Of a stretch of DNA of 64,000 nt, positions 50,094 through 60,232 are shown piece after piece. Positions within the stretch are counted from its first letter, which is position 1; the number at the start of each line of letters is the position of its first letter. Below the pieces are notes generated by a model. That model did no database searches, was not told the DNA's origin, and worked only from the letters and a program-made list of their open reading frames with translations. Made by a program: the position numbers and the translations under genes. The stretch lies in assembly GCA_947643715.1 (NCBI GenBank), contig CANRXB010000003.1, positions 1 through 64,000 of the forward strand, read 5' to 3'. This DNA is from an uncultured bacterium. Its GTDB lineage: Bacteria; Bacillota; Clostridia; Oscillospirales; Oscillospiraceae.

Positions 50094-51122
50094 TCATGTC
50101 CGTTTCCTCCGCCGGATCTCCATCGCCCCGCCTATGACCAAGACAGCGACGCTGACCGACAGCATCAGCAGGACGATCAGGATATTGACCCAGGAGGGAT
50201 CCCCGGCGTCCCGCCGGGCCAGCATACAGCTCACGGAGAAATAGTCCGGGATGCTCATGGCGTGCATGTCCTCCAGCAGCAGGTCGCACATTCGGTTGAA
50301 CACCGGCATCGCCACCGTGATCAGCAGGGCGATCGCCCCGCCCTTGACCCAGCGTCCCGCCGGTAGCCAGCGGACCACGGCGAAGCCCGCCCAATAGAAG
50401 GCCACGCCCACGGCTGCCAAGGGATACGCCAGCCTGAGCAGCCAGTCCCCGCCGGTGAAGGCCCGGATCACCGCCAGCAGCACGAACACCCATACCGTGA
50501 GCGAGGCCGACCACAGCTCGGGCAGGTGCTTGCCGTAGGACCGCCAGATCGCCCAGCAGGTCCAGGGCAGGGACAGGCATACCGCAGTGATGACCAGACC
50601 TCCGGCGATCCATTTGCCGCCCACATACCCCCAGCAGGCCAGCAGGAGGAGGATCAGGCATACGGACGCCGCCCCCAGGCAGACCACCAGCTTATCGCGC
50701 CGGACCAGGGCCGGCAGGTTGGTGAAACAGGCCGCCAGGGCGATGGAGGTGAGCACGATCCAGAACCAGTCCAGAGCATGGAACACCGCCAGATCGCAGA
50801 TGAAGCACGCGACGATGGCGATGGCGTAGCTCACAGCGAAGAAGCGCCGTGTCCCGGTCACGGCGCCCCGCCAGAGCGCGGCCTGCCGCCGCTGGGCATG
50901 GGCCTGGTCGTCGTCGCAGGCGGTGAAGAATTCATGCTCCGTGATGTCCAATGCCGCACAGATGGCGGTGACCATGGACACGTCCGGATAGGACAGCGCC
51001 CGCTCCCATTTGCTGATGGTGGACTCGGTGACGAACAGCTTCCCAGCCAACTCCTTCTGGGTGAGTCCGGCCTCCAGCCTTTTTTTGCGGATGTACTCGC
51101 CAAAGGATCTTTTTTCGTTCAT
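50094..51122 (-). CDS. Membrane-anchored XRE-family regulator
   Basis: 342 residues. Residues 1-70 are an XRE/Cro helix-turn-helix (FGEYIRKKRLEAGLTQKELA, then VTESTISKWERALSYPDV). The rest is hydrophobic with about eight predicted membrane helices from residue 93 to 330. Such HTH-membrane fusions are frequent in gut Firmicutes; ligand and targets are not known. ATG 51122 has AGAGAGG upstream. The terminator at 50058 directly follows the gene. Confidence 0.88.
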   Translation of the reverse strand: MNEKRSFGEYIRKKRLEAGLTQKELAGKLFVTESTISKWERALSYPDVSMVTAICAALDITEHEFFTACDDDQAHAQRRQAALWRGAVTGTRRFFAVSYAIAIVACFICDLAVFHALDWFWIVLTSIALAACFTNLPALVRRDKLVVCLGAASVCLILLLLACWGYVGGKWIAGGLVITAVCLSLPWTCWAIWRSYGKHLPELWSASLTVWVFVLLAVIRAFTGGDWLLRLAYPLAAVGVAFYWAGFAVVRWLPAGRWVKGGAIALLITVAMPVFNRMCDLLLEDMHAMSIPDYFSVSCMLARRDAGDPSWVNILIVLLMLSVSVAVLVIGGAMEIRRRKRT

Positions 51123-51285
51123 GATGAAGCCGCCTCTCTTCGTGGGATGTACCTCCACATTACCCGCCGGCCGGAGAAAAGTCAAGGCTCACGCCACAAA
51201 ATGCGACTCGACTGTGAGGAAAGTCGGCCTGTATCAACGCTTTGCGGCCGTCGGGCGGGAGTGTGCCGCCGTCCGCCAAGAACAG

Positions 51286-51316
51286 CAGGGGCCCGAGCGA
51301 TACGCTCGGGCCCCTG
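51286..51316 (-). terminator. Stem-loop terminator of glnS
   Basis: A 14-bp perfect stem CAGGGGCCCGAGCG with a 3-base loop, 9 bp after the glnS stop. U-run weak. Confidence 0.75.
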
Positions 51317-51324
51317 TCATCTCG

Positions 51325-53010
<1,686 letters not shown>

Positions 53011-53040
53011 GTCTGTCACTCCTTGGTAGATCAAAGATAG

Positions 53041-53098
53041 ATGGGCCTTGGAGGCCCCAAAGCCCATCCATTATACCTGTTTTTTCATAGAAAAGCAA
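53041..53098 (-). promoter_or_regulatory. Promoter and 5' hairpin of glnS
   Basis: Minus strand: -35 TTGCTT (53093-53098), 17-bp spacer, consensus -10 TATAAT (53070-53075). The transcript then begins with an imperfect hairpin ATGGGCtTTGGggcctcCAAgGCCCAT (53041-53067). Confidence 0.82.
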
Positions 53099-53172
53099 CT
53101 GTCGATCTGACCAGTCCCGTCCGCGGCGTGCGATGCTGGGATATGGCTCCGGCGGTGGGGACCGATCGCGTG

Positions 53173-53201
53173 TTGATGTCTGGCGCCGATCGTGATAAGA
53201 T
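53173..53201 (+). promoter_or_regulatory. Promoter of the small membrane protein gene
   Basis: -35 TTGATG (53173-53178), 17-bp spacer, -10 TAAGAT (53196-53201). Confidence 0.6.
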
Positions 53202-53228
53202 CGAGAGGACAGATCATAAAAAAACAAT

Positions 53229-53420
53229 ATGTTCATCCTGATCCTTCCGTTTTTGATCGGGGCAGCCGCTCGGGCTTCAAGCCGGCGCACGAAAAGAGCG
53301 TATCTCGTCACGATAGGGCTCATCGTGCTCGCAGCCATCGCCTGGGCGGCTGCGTATGCGCTCCCATCCCATGGGAGCGAGCTATATGGCCTGATCGTGC
53401 GGCTGAAACGGGACGGATGA
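53229..53420 (+). CDS. Small two-helix membrane protein (63 aa)
   Basis: Function unknown. Two hydrophobic helices, MFILILPFLIGAAARA and YLVTIGLIVLAAIAWAAAYA, joined by a basic turn (SSRRTKR), and a short polar tail. Promoter boxes lie upstream and a stem-loop terminator downstream, but the only purine-rich site (GAGAGGA) is about 20 bases from ATG 53229, so translation efficiency is doubtful. Confidence 0.52.
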   Translation: MFILILPFLIGAAARASSRRTKRAYLVTIGLIVLAAIAWAAAYALPSHGSELYGLIVRLKRDG

Positions 53421-53433
53421 TGTCCAGTGCAAC

Positions 53434-53463
53434 GGGGGAGCCGCCTGCGAAGGCGGCTCCCCC
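53434..53463. terminator. Stem-loop between the small membrane gene and the lipoprotein gene
   Basis: A 13-bp perfect stem GGGGGAGCCGCCT with loop GCGA. No U-run. Confidence 0.75.
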
Positions 53464-53540
53464 GATCTGGATGTTCTGACGGATGGCTGTATGGCGCGGA
53501 GCGGAGCATCGCCGGTTCGGGAAGGAGGATCTGGGCGCAT

Positions 53541-54716
53541 CTACTCCAGATCGTGGCCCAGGTCCATCTGGGCCGTGGCGGCATAGTCCTCGCAGACGGG
53601 GTGGAGGCCGGCGGGCCACTCCCGGCCCAGCGCGGCCAGTTCCTGGTCTGTGTACAGGAGCTGCACCGGCTCCGGGGGCTCGGCGTCGGGGTCCTCCTCA
53701 TCCACCTCTTGTGTAGGATAGAGCCCCTGGGGCAGCAGGTGGCGGTAGCCCTCCGGAGTGGCCACGATGAGCCACAGTCCGTCCGAGCCGCTCACCGGCT
53801 CCACCTCCACGCCGCACTGCCGGCACAGATGCTCCATGGCCATGAGCAGGCCCATATCGGAGACGGGCTCCCCGGACAAAGCGTCCAGGGCCAGAGGAGA
53901 GGCGTTGCGGCCGCCCGGCCCGCCGTTGGAGGCGCGGACGATCGCCGCCAGCTCCTCCACGGTGTAGCCCTCACCGGCGGGAGGGTTGGCCTCCAGGAGC
54001 GCGGCGGCGGCGGTCTCGAGCCGCTGGGAATACTCCTTCTCCTCTGCCGCCACGGCATCGATGCTCTGGCCCCAGCTCAGCTTCACCTCGACGATCCGCC
54101 GGATGCCCGTCTCCGGGTAGAGGGAGATGGTCTTGACGCTGATGTCGTGGTGCCGGAACAGCTCTGGGGCGTTGAGGCAGGCCAGGTCCAGCAGCCGCTC
54201 CACCAGCGTGTGGTCCCCGGAGAAATAGGAGGCCAGGAACACCGCCGATCCCCGCTGCTCGGTGATCAGCCTGGCCAGCTCCTGGCGCACGCCGGCCAGC
54301 CCCGTGACCTCCCGCAAGGCGGTCACCTCCTGGACGGTGCGGGAGTAGGCGATCTCCAGCTCCACCTCATAGTAGGTGAGGATCCGGGTGGCCTCGCAGG
54401 TCAGGGCGCGCACAGAGAAGGCCCCCATAGGGTCCTCGTACAGCACTTCGTCCCTGGCATTGGCCAGATCGGCATCCACGTCCCCCGTATAATTGTACAG
54501 GCGGATGGTGCCCTTCGTCCGGTGGCCGCCGACGAAGTAGAGGATCGCGTTCACCAGCCCCTGATAGGTCTCCGCCCGGAGGATGGATTCGTCCTCGGTG
54601 ACGGCATAGTCCACATGGGTGCTGACGGTCTCATGGCCCCGCTCCAGCATCGCCGAACAGCCGCTGAGCAGCATGGAACAGCACACGGCCAGGGCCAGTA
54701 TGCGTCGTCTTTTCAC
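53541..54716 (-). CDS. Hypothetical lipoprotein (391 aa)
   Basis: Function not recognised. An export signal is clear: VKRRRILALAVCCSMLLSGC with lipobox LLSGC, Cys near residue 20. The mature part is mixed alpha/beta and acidic near its C-terminus (VDEEDPDAEPPEP), with few Cys (CGVEVE, CEDYA). Overall layout recalls Ger(x)C-like germination lipoproteins only loosely. GTG 54716 is chosen because GAGGAGG lies 7 bases upstream and it puts the signal peptide at the very start. Starts 41 bp after yitT, so it is likely in the same transcript. Confidence 0.72.
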   Translation of the reverse strand: MKRRRILALAVCCSMLLSGCSAMLERGHETVSTHVDYAVTEDESILRAETYQGLVNAILYFVGGHRTKGTIRLYNYTGDVDADLANARDEVLYEDPMGAFSVRALTCEATRILTYYEVELEIAYSRTVQEVTALREVTGLAGVRQELARLITEQRGSAVFLASYFSGDHTLVERLLDLACLNAPELFRHHDISVKTISLYPETGIRRIVEVKLSWGQSIDAVAAEEKEYSQRLETAAAALLEANPPAGEGYTVEELAAIVRASNGGPGGRNASPLALDALSGEPVSDMGLLMAMEHLCRQCGVEVEPVSGSDGLWLIVATPEGYRHLLPQGLYPTQEVDEEDPDAEPPEPVQLLYTDQELAALGREWPAGLHPVCEDYAATAQMDLGHDLE

Positions 54717-54757
54717 CAAGCGCCCTCCTCTCGCCCGGCCGCGGGCCGGAGCCCTGC

Positions 54758-55624
54758 TCATAGATCGTCCTTCTTGTAGTCCCGGAACCCCTCGCCCAGC
54801 ACCTCGTGGGCATTGCATACGATCACGAAGGCGTCGGGGTCGATCTCCTTCACCGCCGCTTTGATCGCGGCGATCTCCCGCTGCTTGAATGCGCACATGA
54901 GCACGTCCTTCTCGGCCCCGGTGTACGCTCCGCGCCCATGCAGGACGGTCACGCCCCGGTCCAGGTCTTTGACGAGGACGTCGGAGATCTCCTTGTTATG
55001 GTCGCTGATGACATAGGCCACCTTGGCGTTGTCCAGGCCATAGAGCACCCCGTCCATGACGATGGTGGAGATATACAGGGCTACCAGGCCGTACAGCGCC
55101 GCGTACAGCGTGCGGAAGGTGACGGCCACCGCCACGATCACCGCCAGATCGATGCCCATGAGCAGCTTTCCCATGGGCAGCCACGCCAGCCTCAGCTTCA
55201 GCAGCCGGGCGATGAGGTCGGTGCCGCCGGTGGTGGCGCCCTGCAAGAAGATCAGGCCCAGGGACAGCCCCATGAACAGCCCGCCGAAGATGCACGCCAG
55301 CAGCGGATCCATGGGCTCCCATACCCGCATGGGGGTGAGCACGTCGATGAACACGGAGGAGACGAACATGGCGTACAGCGACGTCACCAGCAACCGCCCG
55401 CCGATCAGCTTCCAGCCCAGCAGGAACAAAGGGATGTTCAGCACGATGACGGTGGCGCCCACCGGAGCGGCGGGGACGAGGAAGTTGACGATCTGGCCCA
55501 CGCCGGTGATGCCGCCGAACGCGATGCCGTTGGGCGCATAGCACCAGACGAAGCCCAGGGCATAGGCGGCGGAGCCCACGGTGATGACCAGGATGGGCAG
55601 CAGGGTCTTTTTCAAATGGGACAC
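54758..55624 (-). CDS. YitT-family membrane protein
   Basis: 288 residues: five to six helices in the DUF161 membrane part (LGFVWCYAPNGIAFGGITG, FGGLFMGLSLGLIFLQGATTGGTDLIARLL) and a cytosolic DUF2179 domain (about 210-288) with VTVLHGRGAYTGAEKDVLMC. Function is not settled in any species. Two starts have ribosome sites: GTG 55624 (AAGGAGG, 9 bases) and GTG 55690 (AGGAG, 10 bases). The shorter matches the usual family N-terminus. Confidence 0.88.
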   Translation of the reverse strand: MSHLKKTLLPILVITVGSAAYALGFVWCYAPNGIAFGGITGVGQIVNFLVPAAPVGATVIVLNIPLFLLGWKLIGGRLLVTSLYAMFVSSVFIDVLTPMRVWEPMDPLLACIFGGLFMGLSLGLIFLQGATTGGTDLIARLLKLRLAWLPMGKLLMGIDLAVIVAVAVTFRTLYAALYGLVALYISTIVMDGVLYGLDNAKVAYVISDHNKEISDVLVKDLDRGVTVLHGRGAYTGAEKDVLMCAFKQREIAAIKAAVKEIDPDAFVIVCNAHEVLGEGFRDYKKDDL

Positions 55625-55714
55625 GGCGGACGGCCTCCTTCGATATCGTTGTTGCGCGGCGAAGCGGTCAGGCCGCTCGATCGTTTTCACTTGCCGATCG
55701 CTCCTCCGCGTTTC

Positions 55715-57967
55715 TCACAGCATCGTCATCTGCTCCTCCCCCCGGTCCTCCTCCTTGAGCAGAGCGCCGGCAGCGGGCAGGGACCGGGCCCGGTAACGGG
55801 CCGCGTTGACGATGGGGGCATCGGACAGCGGCGTGGCCCAGACCACCTTATGCCGGGCCTTCACCGCCATCACCCCCACGCCCTGGGTGCTCCGGGTGGT
55901 CTTAGGGGTGAGGGAGGCGGTATGGAACACCACGCACCGCCCGTCGCTGGACCCCACGGCCATCTCCTGGTCCTCGCAGAGCAGATGGGCGCAGACCAGG
56001 GGGGATCTGTCGGAGTAGGCCCCGGTGAGCTTGCGCCGCCTCGTCTGGGTCTTGTAGGCGGCCAGCTCCACCCGGGCGGCCTTGCCGTTCTCGAAGAAGA
56101 ACAGGATCTGGGCGGAGTGATCCCCGGGGGCGCAGGCCCACACGAACCGCTCCTCCGCCTCCATGCCCAGCTTGGTGGGCAGGTAGTCGCCCAGGATGCT
56201 GGCCTTGGCGTCGTCGAAGTCGGACAGCCGGGTCTTGTAGCACTGCTGCTTGTCGGTGAACACCAGCAGCTCGTCCGCGTTGGTCCCCTCCCACTGGAGG
56301 TAGGGTCCGTCCCCTTCCTTGTACTTCTGCTCCGAGCTCATGCGCAGGGACTGAGGGGTGATCTTCTTGAAGTATCCCTCTTTCGAGATGAACACATTCA
56401 CCGGATAAGAGGGAACGTCTTCCACCGCGGAGGCTCTCTCCTGCTCCGCCTGGAGGTACTCGTAGACGATCTCGGTGCGCCGGGGGACGGCGTACCGTTT
56501 CTTCACGCCCTCCAGCTCGGAGATGATGATGTCCTTGATCCGGGCGGGGGAGTCGATGATGTCCCGCAGGTCGGCGATCTCCTGCTCCAGCGTGGCGGTC
56601 TCCTCCACCCGCTTGAGGATATATTCCTTGTTGATGTTGCGCAGGCGGATGTCGGCCACGTATTCCGCCTGGGGCTGGTCGATGCCGAAGCCGATGATGA
56701 GGTTGGGCACCACTTCGGCCTCCTCCTCCGTCTCTCGGATGATGCGGATGGCTTTGTCGATGTCCAGCAAGATCCGCTTGAGGCCCTTGAGCAGATGGAG
56801 CTTCTCCTCCTTCTTCTTGCATACGAACCAGGTGCGCCGCCGCACTGAGTCCATCCGCCAGGCGGTCCACTCCGCCAGGATCTCGCCCACCCCCATCACT
56901 CGGGGCATCCCGGCGATGAGGATGTTGAAGTTGCAGGAGAAGGTGTCCTGGAGGGGGGTGGATTGGAACAGGCGGGCCATGAGCCGGTCCGGATCCGTCC
57001 CGCGCTTGAGGTCGATGGCCAGCTTCAAGCCGTTCAGGTCGGTCTCGTCCCGCATATCGGAGATCTCGCGGATCTTTCCCGCCTTCACCAGCTCGGCCAC
57101 TTTGTCCAGGATGGCCTCCACGGTGGTGGAGTAGGGGATCTCATAGATCTCGATGACGTTCTCGCCCTTCATATAGCGCCACTTGGCCCTGAGCCGCACG
57201 GGCCCGCGCCCGGTGCGGTAGATGTCCGCCAGCGCCGCCGCGTCGTACAGGAGCTGCCCGCCCGTGGAGAAATCCGGGGCCTTCAAGATGCTCAGCAGAT
57301 CCGCCTCCGGGTCCTTGATCCGGGCGATGGCGGCGTCGCACACCTCCTCCAGATTGAACCCGCACAGGTTGGAGGCCATGCTCACGGCGATGCCCTGGTT
57401 GGCCGCCACCAGCACGTTGGGGAAGGTGGTGGGCAGCAGGGTCGGCTCGGTGAGCTTCCCGTCGTAGTTGGGTACGAAGTCCACCGCGTCCTGGTCGATG
57501 TCCCGGAACAGCTCCTGGCAGATGGGATCCAGCCGGACCTCGGTATACCGGGAAGCGGCCCAGGCCATGTCCCGGGAGTACACCTTGCCGAAGTTCCCCT
57601 TAGAGTCCACCAGCGGGTGGAGCAGCGCGCCGTAACCCCGGGACAGACGCACCATGGTGTCATAGATGGCGGAGTCCCCGTGGGGGTTGAGCTTCATGGT
57701 GGCGCCCACCACGTTGGCGGACTTGGTGCGGGGCTTGGTGAGCAGGCCCATGCCGTACATGGTGTACAGCAGCTTGCGGTGGGAGGGCTTGAAGCCGTCG
57801 ATCTCCGGGATGGCCCGGGAGATGATGACGGACATGGCGTAGGGCATATAGTTGAGCTCCAGCGTCTCGGTGATGGGCTGCTCCAACACCTGGGCCCGCA
57901 GGCCCATCACGTTGGGGTTGTCCACCTTTTTCGGTCCCTTCTGCTCCGGGGTCTTTTTCTTAGCCAA
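55715..57967 (-). CDS. parC: Type IIA topoisomerase subunit A, ParC/GyrA-like (divergent)
   Basis: 750 residues. The DNA-cleavage part has YAMSVIISRAIPEIDGFKPSHR, PHGDSAIYDTMVRL (quinolone region) and the catalytic Tyr in AASRYTEVRL; the C-terminal pinwheel is degenerate, with RSTQGVGVM in place of a GyrA box, so ParC-like decatenation is more likely than gyrase activity. R-DGLKP of standard enzymes is EIDGFKP. TTG 57967 is the start: GGAGG is 10 bases upstream and no ATG fits. It lies 77 bp after parE. Confidence 0.9.
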   Translation of the reverse strand: MAKKKTPEQKGPKKVDNPNVMGLRAQVLEQPITETLELNYMPYAMSVIISRAIPEIDGFKPSHRKLLYTMYGMGLLTKPRTKSANVVGATMKLNPHGDSAIYDTMVRLSRGYGALLHPLVDSKGNFGKVYSRDMAWAASRYTEVRLDPICQELFRDIDQDAVDFVPNYDGKLTEPTLLPTTFPNVLVAANQGIAVSMASNLCGFNLEEVCDAAIARIKDPEADLLSILKAPDFSTGGQLLYDAAALADIYRTGRGPVRLRAKWRYMKGENVIEIYEIPYSTTVEAILDKVAELVKAGKIREISDMRDETDLNGLKLAIDLKRGTDPDRLMARLFQSTPLQDTFSCNFNILIAGMPRVMGVGEILAEWTAWRMDSVRRRTWFVCKKKEEKLHLLKGLKRILLDIDKAIRIIRETEEEAEVVPNLIIGFGIDQPQAEYVADIRLRNINKEYILKRVEETATLEQEIADLRDIIDSPARIKDIIISELEGVKKRYAVPRRTEIVYEYLQAEQERASAVEDVPSYPVNVFISKEGYFKKITPQSLRMSSEQKYKEGDGPYLQWEGTNADELLVFTDKQQCYKTRLSDFDDAKASILGDYLPTKLGMEAEERFVWACAPGDHSAQILFFFENGKAARVELAAYKTQTRRRKLTGAYSDRSPLVCAHLLCEDQEMAVGSSDGRCVVFHTASLTPKTTRSTQGVGVMAVKARHKVVWATPLSDAPIVNAARYRARSLPAAGALLKEEDRGEEQMTML

Positions 57968-58044
57968 ATGTATCGATCCTCCCCACGTTTCGCGCGGCCC
58001 GGCCGTCCTGAGCCGTGCCTCGTCCCCTTCGTCCAGGCCATCCC

Positions 58045-60033
58045 TCACGAGATGTCCGCCATATCCAAATACTTATATCCGCTGTCCGCGATATGGTCCT
58101 TCCGGCCCTGGAGGTCGTTGCCCAGGAACATCTCGAAGATCTGAGCGGTGCGCTCCACGTCCTCGGGCATCACCTTGATGAGCCGCCGGGTGTCCGGGCT
58201 CATGGTGGTGAGCCACATCATGTCCGGCTCGTTCTCGCCCAGGCCCTTGGAGCGCTGTACGTCGAACTTTTTCCCCTCCAGAGAGGCTACGATGTCGTTC
58301 TTTTCCTTGTCGGAGTAGGCGAACCAGGTCTTTTCCTTGCAGGTGATCTCATACAGCGGGGATTCGGCGATGTAGACGTACCCCTTCTGGATGAGGGTGG
58401 GCGTGAGGCGGTAGAGCATGGCCAGCAGCAGGGTGCGGATCTGGAAACCGTCCTCGTCGCCGTCGGTACAGATGACGATCTTGCTCCAGCGCAGGTTGCC
58501 CAGGTCGAAGGCGTTGAGGTCCTTGTTGCTCTTGGACTGGACCTCCACCCCGCATCCCATCACTTTCAAAAGGTCGGTGATGATCTCGCTTTTGAAGATG
58601 CGGGCATAGTCCGCCTTCAGGCAGTTGAGGATCTTGCCCCGGATAGGCATGATGGCCTGGAACTCCCCGTCCCGGGCCAGCTTCACGCTGCCCAAGGCGG
58701 AGTCGCCCTCCACGATGTAGAGCTCCCGGCGTTCCACGTCCCTGGTGCGGCAGTCCACGAACTTGGCCACCCGGTTGGAGATGTCCACCGACCCGGACAG
58801 CTTCTTCTTGATGCCCAGGCGGGTCTTTTCCGCCGTCTCCCGGGAGCGCTTGTTGACCAGCACCTGGCCGGCGATCTTCTCTGCGTCCATGGGGTTCTCG
58901 ATGAAGTAGACCTCGAGCTGGCTCTTGAGGAAATCGGCCATGGCCTCCTGGACGAACCGGTTGGTGATGGACTTCTTGGTCTGGTTCTCATAGCTGGTCT
59001 GGGTGGAGAAGTTGTTGGAGACCAGCACCAGGGCGTCCTGCACGTCGTTGAAGGTGATCCTGCTCTCGTTCTTTTGATATTTCCCGTTCTGCTTGAGCCA
59101 GCCGTCGATGGCGGACACGAATGCCGAACGCATGGCCTTCTCCGGTGAGCCGCCGTGCTCCAGCCAGGAGGAATTGTGGTAATGCTCCACCACCTGCACC
59201 GTGTTGGAGAAGCAGAACGCCACCGACAGCTTGACCTTGTATTCGCCCTTGTCCTCCCGATCCCGGCCCCGGCGCTCCGTTTGCCAGAACACCGGCGCGG
59301 TGAGCGGGTCCGCCCCGGCCAGCTCCGTGACGTGATCGATGATGCCGTTCTCATAGCGGAATTCGGTGGTCTCGAACCTCCCGCCCACCTGATCGCGCAG
59401 GCGGAAGGTCACCCCAGCGTTCACCACCGCCTGCCGCTTCATCACGTCCATGTAGTAGTCCAGGGGAATGTCGATGTCGGTGAACACGTCCAGATCCGGC
59501 TTCCAGTGGAACCGGGAGCCGGTCTTTTTCCGGTCGGAGGGCTCCTTCTTCAGCTCCCCCACGATCTCGCCCTTCTCGAAATGGAGGGTGTACCGGAAGC
59601 CGTCCCGATGGATCTCCGCATCGAAATACTCGCTGGCGTACTGGGTAGCGCAGGAACCCAGGCCGTTCAGGCCCAGCGAATACTCGTAATTGTCCCCGTC
59701 GCCGTCCTTGTATTTTCCGCCGGCGTACAGCTCGCAGAACACCAGCTCCCAGTTGTAGCGCCCCTCGGCTTCGTTCCAGTCCACCGGACAGCCCCGGCCG
59801 AAGTCCTCCACCTCGATGGAGCGGTCCGTGTACCGGGTCACGGTGATGAGGCTGCCGTGGCCCTCCCGGGCCTCGTCGATGGCGTTGGAGAGGATCTCGA
59901 ACACCGCGTGTTCGCATCCCTCCAGCCCGTCGGAGCCGAAGATGACGCCGGGGCGCTTGCGCACCCGGTCGGCTCCTTTCAGGGAGGAGATGGAATCGTT
60001 CCCGTATCTCGTTTTGGGCGTGGACTTAGCCAT
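58045..60033 (-). CDS. parE: Type IIA topoisomerase subunit B, ParE/GyrB-like (divergent)
   Basis: 662 residues. The ATPase domain has EILSNAIDEAREG with the catalytic Glu/Asn, but the ATP-lid motif, normally GGLHGVG, reads LGLNGLGSC. The Toprim domain has ELYIVEGDSALGSVK where EGDSAGGSAK is standard, with the metal DxDxD kept as CTDGDEDGFQIR, and QRSKGLGENEP near the end. It therefore looks active but belongs to a divergent branch, probably the second topoisomerase pair beside canonical gyrAB elsewhere. ATG 60033 has GAGAGGTG. Confidence 0.9.
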   Translation of the reverse strand: MAKSTPKTRYGNDSISSLKGADRVRKRPGVIFGSDGLEGCEHAVFEILSNAIDEAREGHGSLITVTRYTDRSIEVEDFGRGCPVDWNEAEGRYNWELVFCELYAGGKYKDGDGDNYEYSLGLNGLGSCATQYASEYFDAEIHRDGFRYTLHFEKGEIVGELKKEPSDRKKTGSRFHWKPDLDVFTDIDIPLDYYMDVMKRQAVVNAGVTFRLRDQVGGRFETTEFRYENGIIDHVTELAGADPLTAPVFWQTERRGRDREDKGEYKVKLSVAFCFSNTVQVVEHYHNSSWLEHGGSPEKAMRSAFVSAIDGWLKQNGKYQKNESRITFNDVQDALVLVSNNFSTQTSYENQTKKSITNRFVQEAMADFLKSQLEVYFIENPMDAEKIAGQVLVNKRSRETAEKTRLGIKKKLSGSVDISNRVAKFVDCRTRDVERRELYIVEGDSALGSVKLARDGEFQAIMPIRGKILNCLKADYARIFKSEIITDLLKVMGCGVEVQSKSNKDLNAFDLGNLRWSKIVICTDGDEDGFQIRTLLLAMLYRLTPTLIQKGYVYIAESPLYEITCKEKTWFAYSDKEKNDIVASLEGKKFDVQRSKGLGENEPDMMWLTTMSPDTRRLIKVMPEDVERTAQIFEMFLGNDLQGRKDHIADSGYKYLDMADIS

Positions 60034-60145
60034 AGCAGCACCTCTCATCATCCGTCATACAGCGTCGAAAATAGTCGGATCTCGCGTCCAAGCGGCGAAA
60101 GCCGCCTGGACGGCGGCCGAAACGGACGCCGTCCATCGATCGTGT
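60034..60145 (-). promoter_or_regulatory. Structured leader of parE-parC
   Basis: Two hairpins compete: GTCCAaGCGGC with GCCGCcTGGAC (60086-60111) and GGACGGCG with CGCCGTCC (60108-60134). They share bases 60108-60111, so only one can form fully. Confidence 0.45.
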
Positions 60146-60175
60146 AGTATACCCTAAAGCTCCCCGCGCCGTCAA
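60146..60175 (-). promoter_or_regulatory. Promoter of parE-parC
   Basis: Minus strand: -35 TTGACG (60170-60175), 18-bp spacer, -10 TATACT (60146-60151). Confidence 0.8.
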
Positions 60176-60179
60176 GAGC

Positions 60180-60202
60180 GGGCTGGGAAATATCCCCAGC
60201 CC
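60180..60202 (-). terminator. Stem-loop terminator of gltX
   Basis: 8-bp arms GGGCTGGG/CCCAGCCC, 7-base loop, about 30 bp after the gltX stop, followed by GCTCTTG on the minus strand. Confidence 0.6.
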
Positions 60203-60232
60203 ATCCGGGAAGGGCGGGCGGAGCGCCTGGGA

